DNA of 64,000 nucleotides from JBBDYH01 sp040901795 (GCA_040901795.1 JBBDYH010000067.1:62001-126000), one strand, 5' to 3'. Counted from the first letter of the stretch, positions 45,070 to 54,094 are shown. Numbers and translations: made by a program. The notes: generated from the letters alone by a model not told the origin.

Positions 45070-45276
45070 TCATGGAATCACCGAGAAGACATCGGCGACA
45101 TCTGGAACTTCTTCCCCGTTCTCAATGCGATCGGCGAGCACACGAAGCGTAAGCGCCTTGACGCGATCAATCGCTTCCGCGCGCGTCGCCCCGTACGCCA
45201 TGACGCCGGGAAGGTCGAGTACTTCGCCGATCCAGCGCCCATCATCCTCGCGGTCAATTTCGATTTGCAGGCTCAT
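45070..45276 (-). CDS. HicB-like antitoxin domain protein (orphan)
   Basis: A 68-residue protein with the HicB RNase H-like fold: EIDREDDGRWIGEVLDLPGV, then AYGATRAEAIDRVKALTLRV. The ATG at 45276 (MSLQIEI) is chosen over an upstream alternative at 45315. No hicA-sized gene lies on either side (57 bp downstream, 134 bp upstream to a divergent gene), so it is either solitary or has lost its toxin. Confidence 0.8.
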   Translation of the reverse strand: MSLQIEIDREDDGRWIGEVLDLPGVMAYGATRAEAIDRVKALTLRVLADRIENGEEVPDVADVFSVIP

Positions 45277-45409
45277 GATGATTATCTTTCCACGCGATGC
45301 AACGCCGTAATCCATGTGCCTTGATGGGGAAATGCAGCGGCCCTTAGAATAGCGTAGCTTAAGAAGTTTGCCTCAAGCAACTCGGCTTCCGACTACAAGC
45401 TACGCCGGC

Positions 45410-46441
45410 ATGGCTGAAGACTACTACAAGACCCTCGGTGTCAAGCGCGACGCGACGCCCGCCGAAATCCAGAAGGCCTATCGCGATCTCGCCCGCAAAT
45501 ACCACCCCGATCTCAACCCGAACGACAAGAAAGCCAAGGAGAAATTCCAGAAGGTCCAATCCGCGTTCGACGTGCTCAATGACGAAAAGAAGCGGAAGAT
45601 GTATGACCAGTTTGGACCGGGCTTCGAGAGCATGGGCGGCGGGGCGGCCGGCGACGCGGGCGGCCCCCGCGGCGGGAATTACTCCTGGACCGGCCAGATG
45701 CCCGAGGGATTTGAGGGGATCGACATCAGCCAACTTTTCGGCGGCGGAGTCGATCCCAGCACGTTCGGCGGAGCGGGCGGCGGTGGCCGAGGGGCTGGCG
45801 GGTTTGCCGACATCTTCGAGCAGCTTCGCAGAGGTACCGGCGGAGGCAGTGGCGGTGGAGGCCGTGCACGGGGCCGTCGCGGTCGTGCGGCGCCTGTCGA
45901 AGGGAATGACTTCCACAGCGATATGACGGTTTCATTCGAGACCGCCGTGCTCGGGGGAATAACTGACCTGGCGATTGACCGCGCTGGCAAGCACGAGACG
46001 ATCTCAGTTAAAATCCCGGCCGGCATTCCCGACGGGGGCAAGGTCCGCCTGCGCGGGCAAGGCGAGCCGGGCGTCAATGGCGGACCGCCGGGTGATATTA
46101 TTCTCACGGTTCACGCCGCGCCGCACCCGCACTTCACGCGGACCGGCGATCGGCTTGACCTGAAGCTGCCGGTGACGCTGGCCGAGGCCCTGCTGGGGGC
46201 GAAAGTTGATGTGCCAACCCCTTACGGTACGATCACGCTCCGTGTTCCCCCACGGACCAGCAGTGGTGTCAAGCTCCGCGTCAAAGGCCATGGCGTGAAG
46301 AATAAGGACGGGACCAAGGGGGACTTGTACGCCGAAGTGCAGATTGTTCTACCCGATACCATCGACAGCGATTTGCTCGAAGCCGTGCGAAGTTTGGAAG
46401 GACGGGGGCAGCCGGACCCCCGACGGGAGCTGCGTTGGTGA
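45410..46441 (+). CDS. Class II DnaJ (CbpA-type) co-chaperone
   Basis: A 343-residue J-domain protein. The J domain spans residues 4-70 with the HPD tripeptide (ARKYHPDLNPND). A Gly/Phe-rich linker of about 110 residues follows, unusually Gly-rich (GGAGGGGRGAGG). The C-terminal substrate-binding domains include VKIPAGIPDGGKVRLRGQGE and LPVTLAEALLGAKVDVPTP. The CxxCxGxG zinc repeats of DnaJ itself are missing, making it CbpA-like. The next gene overlaps its stop (GTGA), suggesting translational coupling. Confidence 0.92.
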   Translation: MAEDYYKTLGVKRDATPAEIQKAYRDLARKYHPDLNPNDKKAKEKFQKVQSAFDVLNDEKKRKMYDQFGPGFESMGGGAAGDAGGPRGGNYSWTGQMPEGFEGIDISQLFGGGVDPSTFGGAGGGGRGAGGFADIFEQLRRGTGGGSGGGGRARGRRGRAAPVEGNDFHSDMTVSFETAVLGGITDLAIDRAGKHETISVKIPAGIPDGGKVRLRGQGEPGVNGGPPGDIILTVHAAPHPHFTRTGDRLDLKLPVTLAEALLGAKVDVPTPYGTITLRVPPRTSSGVKLRVKGHGVKNKDGTKGDLYAEVQIVLPDTIDSDLLEAVRSLEGRGQPDPRRELRW

Positions 46442-46698
46442 TAGCTGCCATCTTCGCCGCCGACGCTGACCCCACGCTCTGGCAGCGGCTGGACGAAGCG
46501 ACTCGCGAACGGCTGTCCCTGACGTTGGCCGGCTTCCTCTTGCTGTTGGCGCTGTTAATCCTGCTGATCGCGATCTCGGCGCGGATGATGCGCCGAATTG
46601 CGCGTCACCGCCCGACGGCACGTCGACGGGAGGTAAGCGACTGGGATCAACGGGCGCCGGCGGAAGACGATCTTCCCACTACTGATCACGGTGAGTAA
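46438..46698 (+). CDS. Small single-pass membrane protein coupled to DnaJ gene
   Basis: An 86-residue protein starting at a GTG that overlaps the dnaJ-like stop by 4 bp. It has one strong hydrophobic helix (LAGFLLLLALLILLIAI) followed by a basic stretch and an acidic tail. It is probably a minor membrane factor made with the co-chaperone; function unknown. Confidence 0.6.
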   Translation: MIAAIFAADADPTLWQRLDEATRERLSLTLAGFLLLLALLILLIAISARMMRRIARHRPTARRREVSDWDQRAPAEDDLPTTDHGE

Positions 46699-46737
46699 GA
46701 GATTGCAGAAAAAGATCGCATCTCGGGCGGCGTCGCC

Positions 46738-47724
46738 TCACTTCTCGCCCAAGGGCACGTCGCGGAACTTTTGGTGGCAGGCCGCGCAGTTCTTATTGAT
46801 TGCGGTGAGCGCCCCATCGGCCATTGTGTGAAGATTGAGCTTGGCGGTGGGGTAGCGCTGTTCCTTGAGACTGGCAAGCGTGTCTTCGAGCGATTTCGCC
46901 GCCTGCTCCCCGTTGCGCATTTGCTTCTGGAACTCAGCCGGGCGCCGCTTCAGCTCATCGGTCCGCAAAAGCTCGGTGTAATGTTCGCGCAGTAGCAGGG
47001 CCTCATGCGCCGGGTCCAGATCGGGATGTTCCGGCACAGGCCGCCAACCTGCGGCGGCGATCCGCCGGACGTAGTCGTGCGTCCGCTCCAGCGCGACCAT
47101 CGCGTCGGCCAACGGCGGGACTTCGACCGCAGGGCGAAACTCCACATCCAGCGCATCGAGTAGCGCGTCGTCGAGCCGGCGCGCTTGTTCGGCAGACTTG
47201 TAGAGACCGCGATAGTTTTTGCTGGTGCCGGCCGCGGTCAGCACGGCAAGTGCGTCGCCGGCGCCAATGAGACCCGCTCCCACGCAGGCCACGGCCGCCG
47301 CCGCCGGACTGCGGTGCTTGCCATGATGGCAATGGATGTAGACCGGACCCTGCAGGTCGCGGACCGCTTTGGCCAGTTCCTTGGCGCGCGTTTCAGGCAC
47401 GCCGTCGTAGCTGTGCGGCAGGTGAACATAGCGCATGCCGTGCCGCTTGGCGCTGTCGAGGTCCGGCTTGGCCCCATCGACGCTGATGACCGTCTTCACG
47501 CCCAGACGCTCAAGCGCGGCAAAGCCTCTTTCACCGTGAGGCTCCCCGCCGGAGAGCACTTTGGGGTGAACCTGGTAGACGTTTTCCAGATCGGGGTCGG
47601 CGATGCGATTCGGCTGACGCTTTTTCTCGCCGCCGGTGTGCTGCGCAGTTCTTGACTCGGCGCAACTGGTGAAGGTTGCGCTTAGTATCGCCGTGCTCAA
47701 CAGGCGCCAGAACAAATGCGGCAT
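46738..47724 (-). CDS. Exported tyrosine-phosphatase-like protein fused to a cytochrome c'-type heme motif
   Basis: A 328-residue protein with an N-terminal signal (WRLLSTAILSATFTSC; possible lipobox ending at Cys 21). Residues ~50-175 form a dual-specificity phosphatase-like domain with P-loop HCHHGKHRS (Cys132, Arg138) and a candidate acid Asp107 (HSYDGVP). Residues ~200-328 are helical and end with CAACH (Cys313, Cys316, His317) followed by QKFRD, the C-terminal heme-attachment pattern of cytochrome c'. The heme motif implies a periplasmic location. The combination is unusual; the enzyme may act on small phosphorylated or non-protein substrates. Confidence 0.8.
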   Translation of the reverse strand: MPHLFWRLLSTAILSATFTSCAESRTAQHTGGEKKRQPNRIADPDLENVYQVHPKVLSGGEPHGERGFAALERLGVKTVISVDGAKPDLDSAKRHGMRYVHLPHSYDGVPETRAKELAKAVRDLQGPVYIHCHHGKHRSPAAAAVACVGAGLIGAGDALAVLTAAGTSKNYRGLYKSAEQARRLDDALLDALDVEFRPAVEVPPLADAMVALERTHDYVRRIAAAGWRPVPEHPDLDPAHEALLLREHYTELLRTDELKRRPAEFQKQMRNGEQAAKSLEDTLASLKEQRYPTAKLNLHTMADGALTAINKNCAACHQKFRDVPLGEK

Positions 47725-47945
47725 GGCGGTGTCGTTTCAGGACGGAGTGAACCTACCCCTGCATTCTATAAATCGCTGAATCGAGCAACAACCGACGCGA
47801 AGATGGGAATGTCTAGCAGGAGTCTAGGACAGCGGCTTCGGCCTCGTTTAACCCGTAGCCGCAGGCGAGGCAGTCGAGATCCTCGCCTTCTGCGGGTTAA
47901 ACAAAAGCATCGCCGGCCGACAGGTTTGTCTGCCCCACGAAGCGC

Positions 47946-50303
47946 TCAACACGAACGCATTTGGTCGCGAGTGCTTTTAACGCCCTGGGCAGCCTGCAGG
48001 GTAACCAGTTCCGGTTCGCCCTGGGTGCCGTCCGGCGAGGCGGCTGCGCGGGCGTCGCCTTGCGGTCGGCGGGATTGCGGTATCATTGGCTCGACGGCTA
48101 CTACGACGCACTTGAAGGCGGGAGTCTTTGAGCGCGGATCGACGGTGCGCGGCACGAGCACGTTGGCCTCCGGATAATACATCGCCGCATTGCCCGCGCG
48201 GATGTCGGGGAATGCATGCACGAGCACGTTGGCCATCTCGCCCGCGCTGCTTTGGACCCGTACGCGCTGGCCGGGCGTAAGGCCGAGCGCGGCGATGTCG
48301 TCGGGGTGCAGCAAGATCACATCGCGCCGTTCGACGCCGCGATAGAGGTCGTAGTCCTCGTAGACCACGGTGTTGAATTGCCCCTCGCTGCGGATGGTCA
48401 TCAGGCGCAGGGAGCGCGACACCTGCGACTCAACCCCGGCCTGCCGGCTGGGGCTAATGTGGCCACCGGCCAAGTCCGGCAGGTCGTGGACGTGCATGTG
48501 CGCCTTGCCGTCCGTCGTGGGAAACACCGGCGTATGAAACGCCCGGCCGGGGATGACGAACTCGGCCTTGGTCCGATCAATGTCGCCGATTTGTTCGAGT
48601 CCCGGCACAATCTTGGCGATGGCTTCTCGGATGCAGCTCGCAGAGCGCATATTGGCCCAATTGACGGGCCCGTGCGTCGGCATTACGTGACTGGCCAGGT
48701 CGGCGATAATTTCGATCTCGCTCTGCGGCCCTTCGTGCCGTCGGGGACCGCCATCGCTGAGCCGGACATAGCTGAACATGGATTCTTGCGTCGTCGGCTC
48801 TGGCTCTTCGTCGCGCGCCAACACCGGCAGGATGATTGTCTCGTGGCCAAGACCGTGGGCGTGACCGGTGTTCAGGGTCGTGTTGAGATAGACGACCAGG
48901 TCGATCTGAGCGAGCGCCTGGCGCGCGAAGGTTGCATCGGGGTTCGAGCCGAACAGGTTTCCGCCCAGGCACATGGCGAATCTGACGTCGCCGCGCGCGG
49001 CCGCCTCGACGCCCGCGATCGTGTCGTAGCCGGGCGCCGTCGGCAATTGCACGCCGTAGTGACTCTGTAGCCGCTCGAAGACGGCGTCCTTGAGTTTTGG
49101 CGTCACGCCGACCGTACCCATTCCCTGCACGTTGCTGTGCCCACGGATCGGCAGCACGCCGGCATGCTTGCGACCGATCATCCCGCGCATCAGCGCCAGG
49201 TTGGCGATCGCCTGGACGTTGAGCACGCCGTGGGCATGGTGCGTGATCCCCATCGTCCACATGAAGACGGTGTTCGTCGAGCGGGCATAGCGATCGGCCA
49301 TGGCGTCGATATCTTCGCGCGAGACGCCCGACTTGGCGGTGATCTCGTCCCACGAGAGCGATCGCAGCCGTTCGCGCAGCTCGAGCCAGCCGGCGCAGTG
49401 CTCGTTCACGAACTGCTCGTCCACCGCGCCCAACTCCTCGATTCGCTTGGCCAGCCCATTGAGCATCGCCAGGTCGCCGCCGATGTGCGGTTGTACGTAG
49501 CGCGTGGCAATCCTGGTACCGAACAAAAGGCTTCGCACGTCGCTGGGTACACGGAAATTGACCAGCCCCGTTTCGACGATCGGGTTGACGACGATGACGT
49601 CGCCTCCCCGGCGTCGCACGGTCATCAGCGACCGCATCAGTCGCGGGTGGTTGCTCGCCGGATTGCCACCGATGAGAAACACCAGGTCGGCATGCTCGAC
49701 GTCGTCGAGCTGCACCGTTGCCGCCCCGGCGCCGATCGAGCTGGTCAGCCCCACCCCGCTGGCCTGATGACAGTAATAGCTGCAATTGTTGACGTTGTTT
49801 GTGCCATACAGCCGCGCGAAGAGCTGCAGGAGGAAGCCGGCCTCGTTGCTGCTGCGGCCGCTGAAGTACCAGAAGGTTTCGTTTGGCGGGACGGACTTGA
49901 GCTTTTCGACGATCCGCCGGGTGGCATCATCCCAGGAGATGGGCTGGTAATAGTTCTCGCCCGCGCGGTGCAGCAACGGCTGCGTCAGGCGGCCACAGAG
50001 TTCCAGTTCGCGGGGGGTGAACGACTGGAGCTGCGCGATCGAGTAGGTGCGGAAAAAGTCCGGCTGAATGGCCCCCTGCATGTCGGCGACCATGGCCTGC
50101 AGCGACTTCTTGCAGACCTCGGGGAAGTGGCCAGCCTCGTTGACCATACCTCCTTGTTGGCCCCCCATGCCTAGCGCACAGGTCTTGCAGGCGTTCTTAC
50201 TGCGCATCGCCTTCCAGAGCTTCAGAAAACCGCCCGCCTCGCGCGCCTTGCTGAACGTATAGCGGATGGCCTGCCAACCTCCGCCGGACCGTGGTTTACG
50301 CAT
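47946..50303 (-). CDS. FdhF/YdeP-type molybdopterin oxidoreductase
   Basis: A 785-residue molybdopterin enzyme related to E. coli YdeP. There is a single Cys pair at the N-terminus (NACKTCALGMGG) rather than the four-Cys Fe-S motif of formate dehydrogenases. It has the cofactor-binding NNVNNCSYYCHQASGVGLTS segment and GGNPASNHPRLM. The C-terminal dinucleotide-binding barrel includes DDIAALGLTPGQRVRVQSSA. It lacks a Tat signal and would be cytoplasmic. No fdhD or other subunit genes adjoin. YdeP homologs are linked to acid resistance in E. coli, but the reaction is unknown. Confidence 0.9.
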   Translation of the reverse strand: MRKPRSGGGWQAIRYTFSKAREAGGFLKLWKAMRSKNACKTCALGMGGQQGGMVNEAGHFPEVCKKSLQAMVADMQGAIQPDFFRTYSIAQLQSFTPRELELCGRLTQPLLHRAGENYYQPISWDDATRRIVEKLKSVPPNETFWYFSGRSSNEAGFLLQLFARLYGTNNVNNCSYYCHQASGVGLTSSIGAGAATVQLDDVEHADLVFLIGGNPASNHPRLMRSLMTVRRRGGDVIVVNPIVETGLVNFRVPSDVRSLLFGTRIATRYVQPHIGGDLAMLNGLAKRIEELGAVDEQFVNEHCAGWLELRERLRSLSWDEITAKSGVSREDIDAMADRYARSTNTVFMWTMGITHHAHGVLNVQAIANLALMRGMIGRKHAGVLPIRGHSNVQGMGTVGVTPKLKDAVFERLQSHYGVQLPTAPGYDTIAGVEAAARGDVRFAMCLGGNLFGSNPDATFARQALAQIDLVVYLNTTLNTGHAHGLGHETIILPVLARDEEPEPTTQESMFSYVRLSDGGPRRHEGPQSEIEIIADLASHVMPTHGPVNWANMRSASCIREAIAKIVPGLEQIGDIDRTKAEFVIPGRAFHTPVFPTTDGKAHMHVHDLPDLAGGHISPSRQAGVESQVSRSLRLMTIRSEGQFNTVVYEDYDLYRGVERRDVILLHPDDIAALGLTPGQRVRVQSSAGEMANVLVHAFPDIRAGNAAMYYPEANVLVPRTVDPRSKTPAFKCVVVAVEPMIPQSRRPQGDARAAASPDGTQGEPELVTLQAAQGVKSTRDQMRSC

Positions 50304-50484
50304 GGACGATTCTGGGACGAAAAGAAGCGCTCTTGAAAAGGCCGTGGGTCGCGGCGCGCAACGACATTGCGCGGCTCGGTCCCGGCCACCTATAGCGCAT
50401 TATCTCAGAATGCAGGGCGGCTGTCAGCCCGGCAGGTCCGCTTGCGACTCAACCATGGCGGGGCAACATCAGGGAAAGAGAATC

Positions 50485-50573
50485 AACCACGGATAACGCT
50501 GATGACGCGGATAACGCGGATGCGGCCAAGAGATATATCCGTGGTATCCGAGGTATCCGCGTTATCCGTGGTT
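50485..50573. repeat. Inverted repeat built of ~9-bp units
   Basis: Outer arms AACCACGGATAACGC (50485-50499) and GCGTTATCCGTGGTT (50559-50573) are perfect 15-bp complements. Inside are further CGGATAACGC and ATCCGTGGT / ATCCGAGGT / ATCCGCGTT units with a 9-bp period. It lies between the YdeP-type gene start and the His-rich gene stop. Confidence 0.85.
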
Positions 50574-50599
50574 ATGCGAATTTGCGCGGGGGACCTACT

Positions 50600-50818
50600 C
50601 TAGTGGCACGTCGGGCAGCCGCCGGCGCCGTGGCCCTGTTTGTGCTTGTGCTTGTGCTTAGGCTTCATCGCGTGATGATGACGGAGCTTTTCGAACAAGC
50701 TGTCGTGCTTGGCGTGGTGCGCGTCTTTGAGCGCCTTGAGATGGTGGATAATGGCGTGAGCGGGGGCCGGCGGCATGGCGAAGGCCAGGGCAACCGCGGC
50801 ACAAAGGACGTATCGCAT
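50600..50818 (-). CDS. Small secreted histidine-rich protein
   Basis: A 72-residue precursor. The ATG at 50818 follows AGGAG and opens a signal peptide (MRYVLCAAVALAFAMPPAPA). The mature ~50 residues contain about fourteen His, in HH pairs and alternating Lys-His (HHLKALKDAHHAKHD, KLRHHHAMKPKHKHKHK), and end with CPTCH. It is probably a metal-binding or metal-buffering peptide in the periplasm. No homolog recognised. Confidence 0.7.
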   Translation of the reverse strand: MRYVLCAAVALAFAMPPAPAHAIIHHLKALKDAHHAKHDSLFEKLRHHHAMKPKHKHKHKQGHGAGGCPTCH

Positions 50819-51239
50819 GGGCGGGTCTCCTGTTTGGGGGTCTGAGTAAGCGATCGGCGCGTTATTCGTGGAAAGTTCATTCTTCATGGCTTCGCCCATA
50901 CGATCGATACAACTTTCGCCATTGGGAGTCAAGTTTGCATCAGGCCGCCGGAGCGAAGGCGATTGGGCTATACGGCTGCCCGTCGTATCGATGATTCCGG
51001 CCAAGATATCTCGCCCGCCGCCGCAAGCTCTGAAGGCCGGCGGCGCTGTTGCCTTTCCGCACAGGTGATGCCGATGACCTACGCTTCTCGTGTGAGAAGG
51101 CGACGCCGCGCGCTTTGCCGGTCCTGACGCCTGATGCCTGAAGCCTGAACCCCTTGCTGGAGCTCAAGCTTTAGCTTGCTTCAAACAGGCTGAAGCCTGA
51201 ACTCCAACAGTCCCTGAACCCTGAACCCTGAACCCGCCT
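50819..51239. other. Intergenic region before the sigma-54 activator gene
   Basis: About 420 bp between divergent genes. The left part is featureless. The right part (51123-51232) is heptad repeats with an AGCTCAAGCTTTAGCTTGC palindrome (51161-51180) between two arrays. No other coding frame is convincing. Confidence 0.6.
51123..51232. repeat. Two heptad repeat arrays (CCTGAAG-like)
   Basis: Units CCTGACG, CCTGATG, CCTGAAG and CCTGAAC fill 51123-51150, and CCCTGAA three times fills 51212-51232. The second array stops 7 bp before the ATG at 51240, so the downstream gene has no visible Shine-Dalgarno sequence. Confidence 0.9.
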
Positions 51240-52616
51240 ATGTCCCGGGGATCTTTACTGCTCATCGACGACGACCGCCACGTGCTGGAATCGATGGCCG
51301 ATTGGCTGCGCGAGCAAGGTTACAAAGTCGATACGGCGGCCGACCGCGCTGGGGCACTGGCGACAATCGGCCGTAAGACGCCGGACCTGGTGCTGTGCGA
51401 CGTGCGGCTCCCCGAAGGGGACGGCTTCGACGTATTAGCTCACTGCCGCGAGAAGTATCCCGGCACGAGCGTGATCCTGCTCTCGGGCTACGGCACCGTG
51501 GAAATGGCGATGGAGGCCATCCGCTCGGGGGCCTTCGACTTTCTAACCAAACCGCTAATCGACGCCGAGTTAGAAATGGCGATCGATCGAGCGCTCAACC
51601 AGAAGCGCGTTATCGAAGAGAACAAGAATCTCAAGGCCCAGCTCGATATCCGCTTTGGCCTGGAAAACGTCGTGGGCCAAGACCACCGCATGAAGCGGAT
51701 GTTCGACATGGTCGACAGTATCGCCGATACGCGCGCTACGGTGCTCATCACCGGCGAGAGCGGCACGGGCAAGTCTCTGGTCGCGCGGGCGATCCATCGC
51801 CGCAGCTCGCGACGGGACAAGCCGTTTGTCGAGGTCGCCTGCGGCGCGCTGCCCGAGACGCTGTTGGAAAGCGAGCTGTTTGGCCATGTCGTCGGAGCAT
51901 TTACGGGCGCCGCGCACGACAAGATCGGCAAGTTCATGCAGGCCGATGGCGGCACGATCTTCCTCGATGAGATCGGCACCGCCAGCGCCAGCATGCAAGT
52001 GAAGCTGTTGCGTGTGCTGCAGGAGCTGGAGTTCGAGCAGGTCGGCGGCAACAAGACGTTTAAGATCGATACACGCGTGATCCTGGCCACCAATGAGGAC
52101 CTCTCGCAAGCCGTCGCAACCGGCCGCTTTCGTCAGGATCTGTTCTACCGCGTAAACGTCATCAACCTGGAGCTTCCTTCGTTGCGCGACCGGATCAGCG
52201 ACATCCCGCTGTTGGCAGGGCATTTTCTCGCCCGCGTTTGTGAAGAGACTCGCAAACAGGTCCGCGGCTTCGCGGATGACGCGCTCGCCGCATTGCAGCG
52301 TTACCGCTGGCCGGGCAACGTGCGCGAGCTGCAAAACATCATCGAGCGCGCGGTGCTGTTGGGCAAAGGAGACACGGTACGGCTGGAAGACCTGCCACCG
52401 ACGGTCATTGCGGCGGCGCCCGTTGCGTTCCCCACGGTGGCTGGCCGCACCCTCAAGCGCGCGTTGGAAGCGCCCGAGCGGCAGATCATCCTGGACGCGC
52501 TCGAGAACAACCAGTGGAACCGCCATCTGACCGCCGACGCACTGGGCATCAACCGCACGACGCTCTACAAGAAGATGAAGCGGTTGGGACTGGAAGAGGC
52601 GCGGCTGGTGGGGTAA
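51240..52616 (+). CDS. NtrC-type sigma-54-dependent response regulator
   Basis: A 458-residue transcription activator. The receiver domain (residues 1-120) has the acidic triad DDD at 10-12, phospho-acceptor Asp54 (LVLCDVRLP) and a late Lys (FLTKPL). The AAA+ domain has Walker A GESGTGKS, the sigma-54 contact loop GAFTGA, Walker B-type GGTIFLDEIG and the arginine-finger region RFRQDLFYRVNV. A Fis-type helix-turn-helix ends the protein (NRHLTADALGINRTTLYKKM). The cognate histidine kinase is not next to it. Translation probably starts without a normal ribosome site. Confidence 0.95.
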   Translation: MSRGSLLLIDDDRHVLESMADWLREQGYKVDTAADRAGALATIGRKTPDLVLCDVRLPEGDGFDVLAHCREKYPGTSVILLSGYGTVEMAMEAIRSGAFDFLTKPLIDAELEMAIDRALNQKRVIEENKNLKAQLDIRFGLENVVGQDHRMKRMFDMVDSIADTRATVLITGESGTGKSLVARAIHRRSSRRDKPFVEVACGALPETLLESELFGHVVGAFTGAAHDKIGKFMQADGGTIFLDEIGTASASMQVKLLRVLQELEFEQVGGNKTFKIDTRVILATNEDLSQAVATGRFRQDLFYRVNVINLELPSLRDRISDIPLLAGHFLARVCEETRKQVRGFADDALAALQRYRWPGNVRELQNIIERAVLLGKGDTVRLEDLPPTVIAAAPVAFPTVAGRTLKRALEAPERQIILDALENNQWNRHLTADALGINRTTLYKKMKRLGLEEARLVG

Positions 52617-52653
52617 TTCCGACAACGGCACGCGTAAAGTGAGGGGCTCCGGC

Positions 52654-53826
52654 ATGACGCAGTTCGCAGTGCTCCATCTGCGCTCGCCCGGTGAAGTCCG
52701 CGAATCGGCTGCGCCTTGGGACGACCTTTGGCGGCGGAGCGGAGTTACGCTGCCGACCGCGCGGGCGGCGCTCGTGGCCCACTGGGTCCAGCAGCTTGCA
52801 CCGGAGCGGCGTTTTCATGCGCTGGCCATCGAAGGCGACGGCCGCTGGCTAGCGGCGTTGCCGTTGGTTGAGTCGCGCTTGCGGCAGATAGTCAAGGTCG
52901 GACGGCTGCCGTCTAATGAATGGTCGTGGGCCGGCGATCTGCTGCTTGATCCAGATGCCACGGCCGAAGTGCTCGAGCGGCTGATCGATGCGATCGTCGA
53001 GCTGTCGCTGCCCCTGTTGTGGTTCGACGGCGTGCCGCTTGGGCAACCGCATTGGCAACGGTTCCTTGACGCCCTGCGACGTCGTGGCATCGCGTACGAG
53101 CGGCACGAGCGGTTCCGGATTGGTCTGGTGGATCTGACCAACAATTGGGACGCCTATCAGGCGGCATGGTCCGGCAACTTCCGCCGGCAGATGCGAAAGA
53201 TGACGCGGCGCGCCGACGAGTTGGGCGGCGTCGCGTTGTCGGTGCATCGGCCGACCGATGCGGCGGAGCTTGAGCGTCTCTTGCAGCTTGGCTTCGCGGT
53301 TGAAGATCGCAGTTGGAAGGGACGCGATGGAACGTCGGTCCTCAAGTCGCCGGAGATGCACCAGTACCTTTGCGAACAGGCAGGGCTACTTAACAACTTG
53401 GGCCACTTGGAACTTTTCTTCCTCGAATTTGACGGCCAGCCGATCGCGTTCGAGTACGGCATGCTGGGCAAACGGACTTACTTCTCGCCCAAGGTCGGGT
53501 ACGACGACGAGTATTCACATTTGTCGCCGGGGCAACTGCTGCGGCTGAAAATGACGGAGCAATTCTTTGCTGATCCAGCCCGCGACACCTGGGACTTCCT
53601 TGGCCCGCTAGTCGAAGCGACCGACCGCTGGACAACAAGCGCGTATGCGATCGAGCGGCTCGTCGTGGCGACGGGCGGCATCTCGGGGCGATTGGCGCTG
53701 CGCGCCTACCGCGACTGGTGGCCCGCCGTGCGTCGGCTGCGCGACCGCTGCCGGGGTGGGTCAGAATGCAACAATGGCAAATTGCAAGTCGCCGAGAGTT
53801 CGCTTTCGGCAATGCGCAGCCAGTAA
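52654..53826 (+). CDS. GNAT-fold (CelD/FemAB-like) acyltransferase
   Basis: A 390-residue protein of the Acetyltransf_6 / CelD-BcsL type, with two GNAT-like halves. The second half has LELFFLEFDGQPIAFEYGML and a YSHLSPGQLLRLKMTEQFFA segment, with DFLGP typical of this group. The ATG at 52654 follows GAGGGG and is preferred over GTG 52639. It lies 37 bp after the sigma-54 activator and may share its transcript. Members often act in cell-surface polysaccharide synthesis; its substrate is unknown. Confidence 0.8.
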   Translation: MTQFAVLHLRSPGEVRESAAPWDDLWRRSGVTLPTARAALVAHWVQQLAPERRFHALAIEGDGRWLAALPLVESRLRQIVKVGRLPSNEWSWAGDLLLDPDATAEVLERLIDAIVELSLPLLWFDGVPLGQPHWQRFLDALRRRGIAYERHERFRIGLVDLTNNWDAYQAAWSGNFRRQMRKMTRRADELGGVALSVHRPTDAAELERLLQLGFAVEDRSWKGRDGTSVLKSPEMHQYLCEQAGLLNNLGHLELFFLEFDGQPIAFEYGMLGKRTYFSPKVGYDDEYSHLSPGQLLRLKMTEQFFADPARDTWDFLGPLVEATDRWTTSAYAIERLVVATGGISGRLALRAYRDWWPAVRRLRDRCRGGSECNNGKLQVAESSLSAMRSQ

Positions 53827-53848
53827 CGCCGCGTCGTGCTCGATTCGC

Positions 53849-54094
53849 TTACGATGCAAGTTCCTGCCGCAGATCTGTTAGCGAGATTGCCGGTTCTTCG
53901 TTCGAAAGCTCTTTCAGGAAGGCCATGAACTCTGGATTGTTTTTCAGTAGTTCAACTTCGACAGCGAAGGCGTCTACCTGTGAAAGGGCAAAGACAGATC
54001 CATCGGGCTTGCGCAACACCACGAGCTCGCCTTTCGCCATGCCGATCACTTCATCGAGCGTGGGAGGGCCCTTACCTAATTCAATGACTTTCAC
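53849..54094 (-). CDS. Antitoxin of a RelE-type pair
   Basis: An 81-residue acidic protein beginning VKVIELGKGPPTLDEVIGMA at a GTG (54094). AGGAGG lies 6 nt upstream, inside the end of the toxin gene, and the start overlaps the toxin stop by 4 bp (GTGA). The N-terminal part (ELVVLRKPDGSVFALSQVDA) resembles the short DNA-binding fold of Phd/YefM-like antitoxins. The C-terminus is a flexible acidic tail expected to wrap the toxin. Assignment rests mostly on its position. Confidence 0.7.
   Translation of the reverse strand: MKVIELGKGPPTLDEVIGMAKGELVVLRKPDGSVFALSQVDAFAVEVELLKNNPEFMAFLKELSNEEPAISLTDLRQELAS

Noticed and set aside
48216..50174. Long plus-strand frames opposite the molybdopterin oxidoreductase
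   Set aside because: Shadows of a gene with complete family motifs on the minus strand.
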